Source of the DNA: Paratrimastix pyriformis
Taxonomy: Eukaryota; Preaxostyla; Paratrimastigidae
NCBI GenBank assembly: GCA_027972325.1
Contig: JAPMOS010000041.1
Coordinates: 99,501 to 163,500, forward strand
Direction: 5' to 3'
Length of the DNA stretch: 64,000 bases
The translations under genes and the position numbers were made by a program. Below the pieces are notes generated by a model. That model saw nothing but the letters and a program-made list of their open reading frames with translations, did not search any database and had not been told where the DNA came from. This document shows, piece by piece, positions 60,758 to 64,000 of this stretch. The first letter of the stretch is position 1. The number at the start of each line of letters is the position of its first letter.

Positions 60758-64000
<3,243 letters not shown>

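Overview
The window looks like nuclear DNA of a unicellular, flagellated eukaryote that I cannot place further. It is GC-rich. The genes are broken by many GT-AG introns, some short (about 45-70 bp) and many long and packed with simple repeats. Recognisable gene families are eukaryotic: sirtuin, THH1/TOM1/TOM3 membrane protein (two copies), BAR-domain protein, LAMTOR1-like, DCAF12-like WD40 protein, and DZIP1/Iguana, the last of which implies a cilium. There is no bacterial operon structure and no CRISPR array. Exon ends given here are read by eye from splice consensus and family similarity; most gene ends are approximate.

Layout. 1-3190: 3' part of a sirtuin gene (+). 3.2-6.7 kb: repeats and low-complexity Pro/Ala/Ser ORFs. 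7.1-20.3 kb: a gene (+) for a PB1/ubiquitin-like header, a nuclease-like domain and a protein-kinase-like domain (Crinkler/FunK1-like). One of its introns holds a ~9.8 kb non-LTR retrotransposon (8378-18136) whose protein combines an N-terminal GIY-YIG nuclease, a reverse transcriptase, RNase H, a CCHC knuckle and a C-terminal restriction-like endonuclease. That element is itself split by a 4.08 kb minus-strand insertion carrying a DAM-type adenine methyltransferase. 21.9-23.3 kb (-) and 23.4-28.6 kb (+): a divergent pair, TOM1-like and BAR protein. 29.0-30.2 kb (-): first member of an unrecognised gene family. 32.0-33.3 kb (-): second TOM1-like gene, with a chromodomain Ty3/Gypsy element (33400-38739, identical LTRs) inserted 71 bp upstream of its start. 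39.4-41.0 kb (-): disordered protein. 41.2-52.2 kb (+): long multi-exon membrane protein with a disordered tail. 53.2-53.9 kb (-) LAMTOR1-like and 54.05-56.4 kb (+) T4 Rnl1-like RNA ligase: another divergent pair. 56.8-58.1 kb (-): second member of the unrecognised family. 59.0-60.7 kb (-) DCAF12-like and 60.8 kb to the end (+) DZIP1: a third tight divergent pair.

The genes do not form one pathway. The most striking object is the doubly nested retroelement: a LINE with two different nuclease domains and a tRNA-like 5' head, apparently flanked by a very long microsatellite target duplication. Other themes are ATC/GAT and 11-bp minisatellites in nearly every long intron, short divergent promoters of about 90-200 bp, exon-edge sequences duplicated into neighbouring introns, and a lineage-specific protein family present three times.
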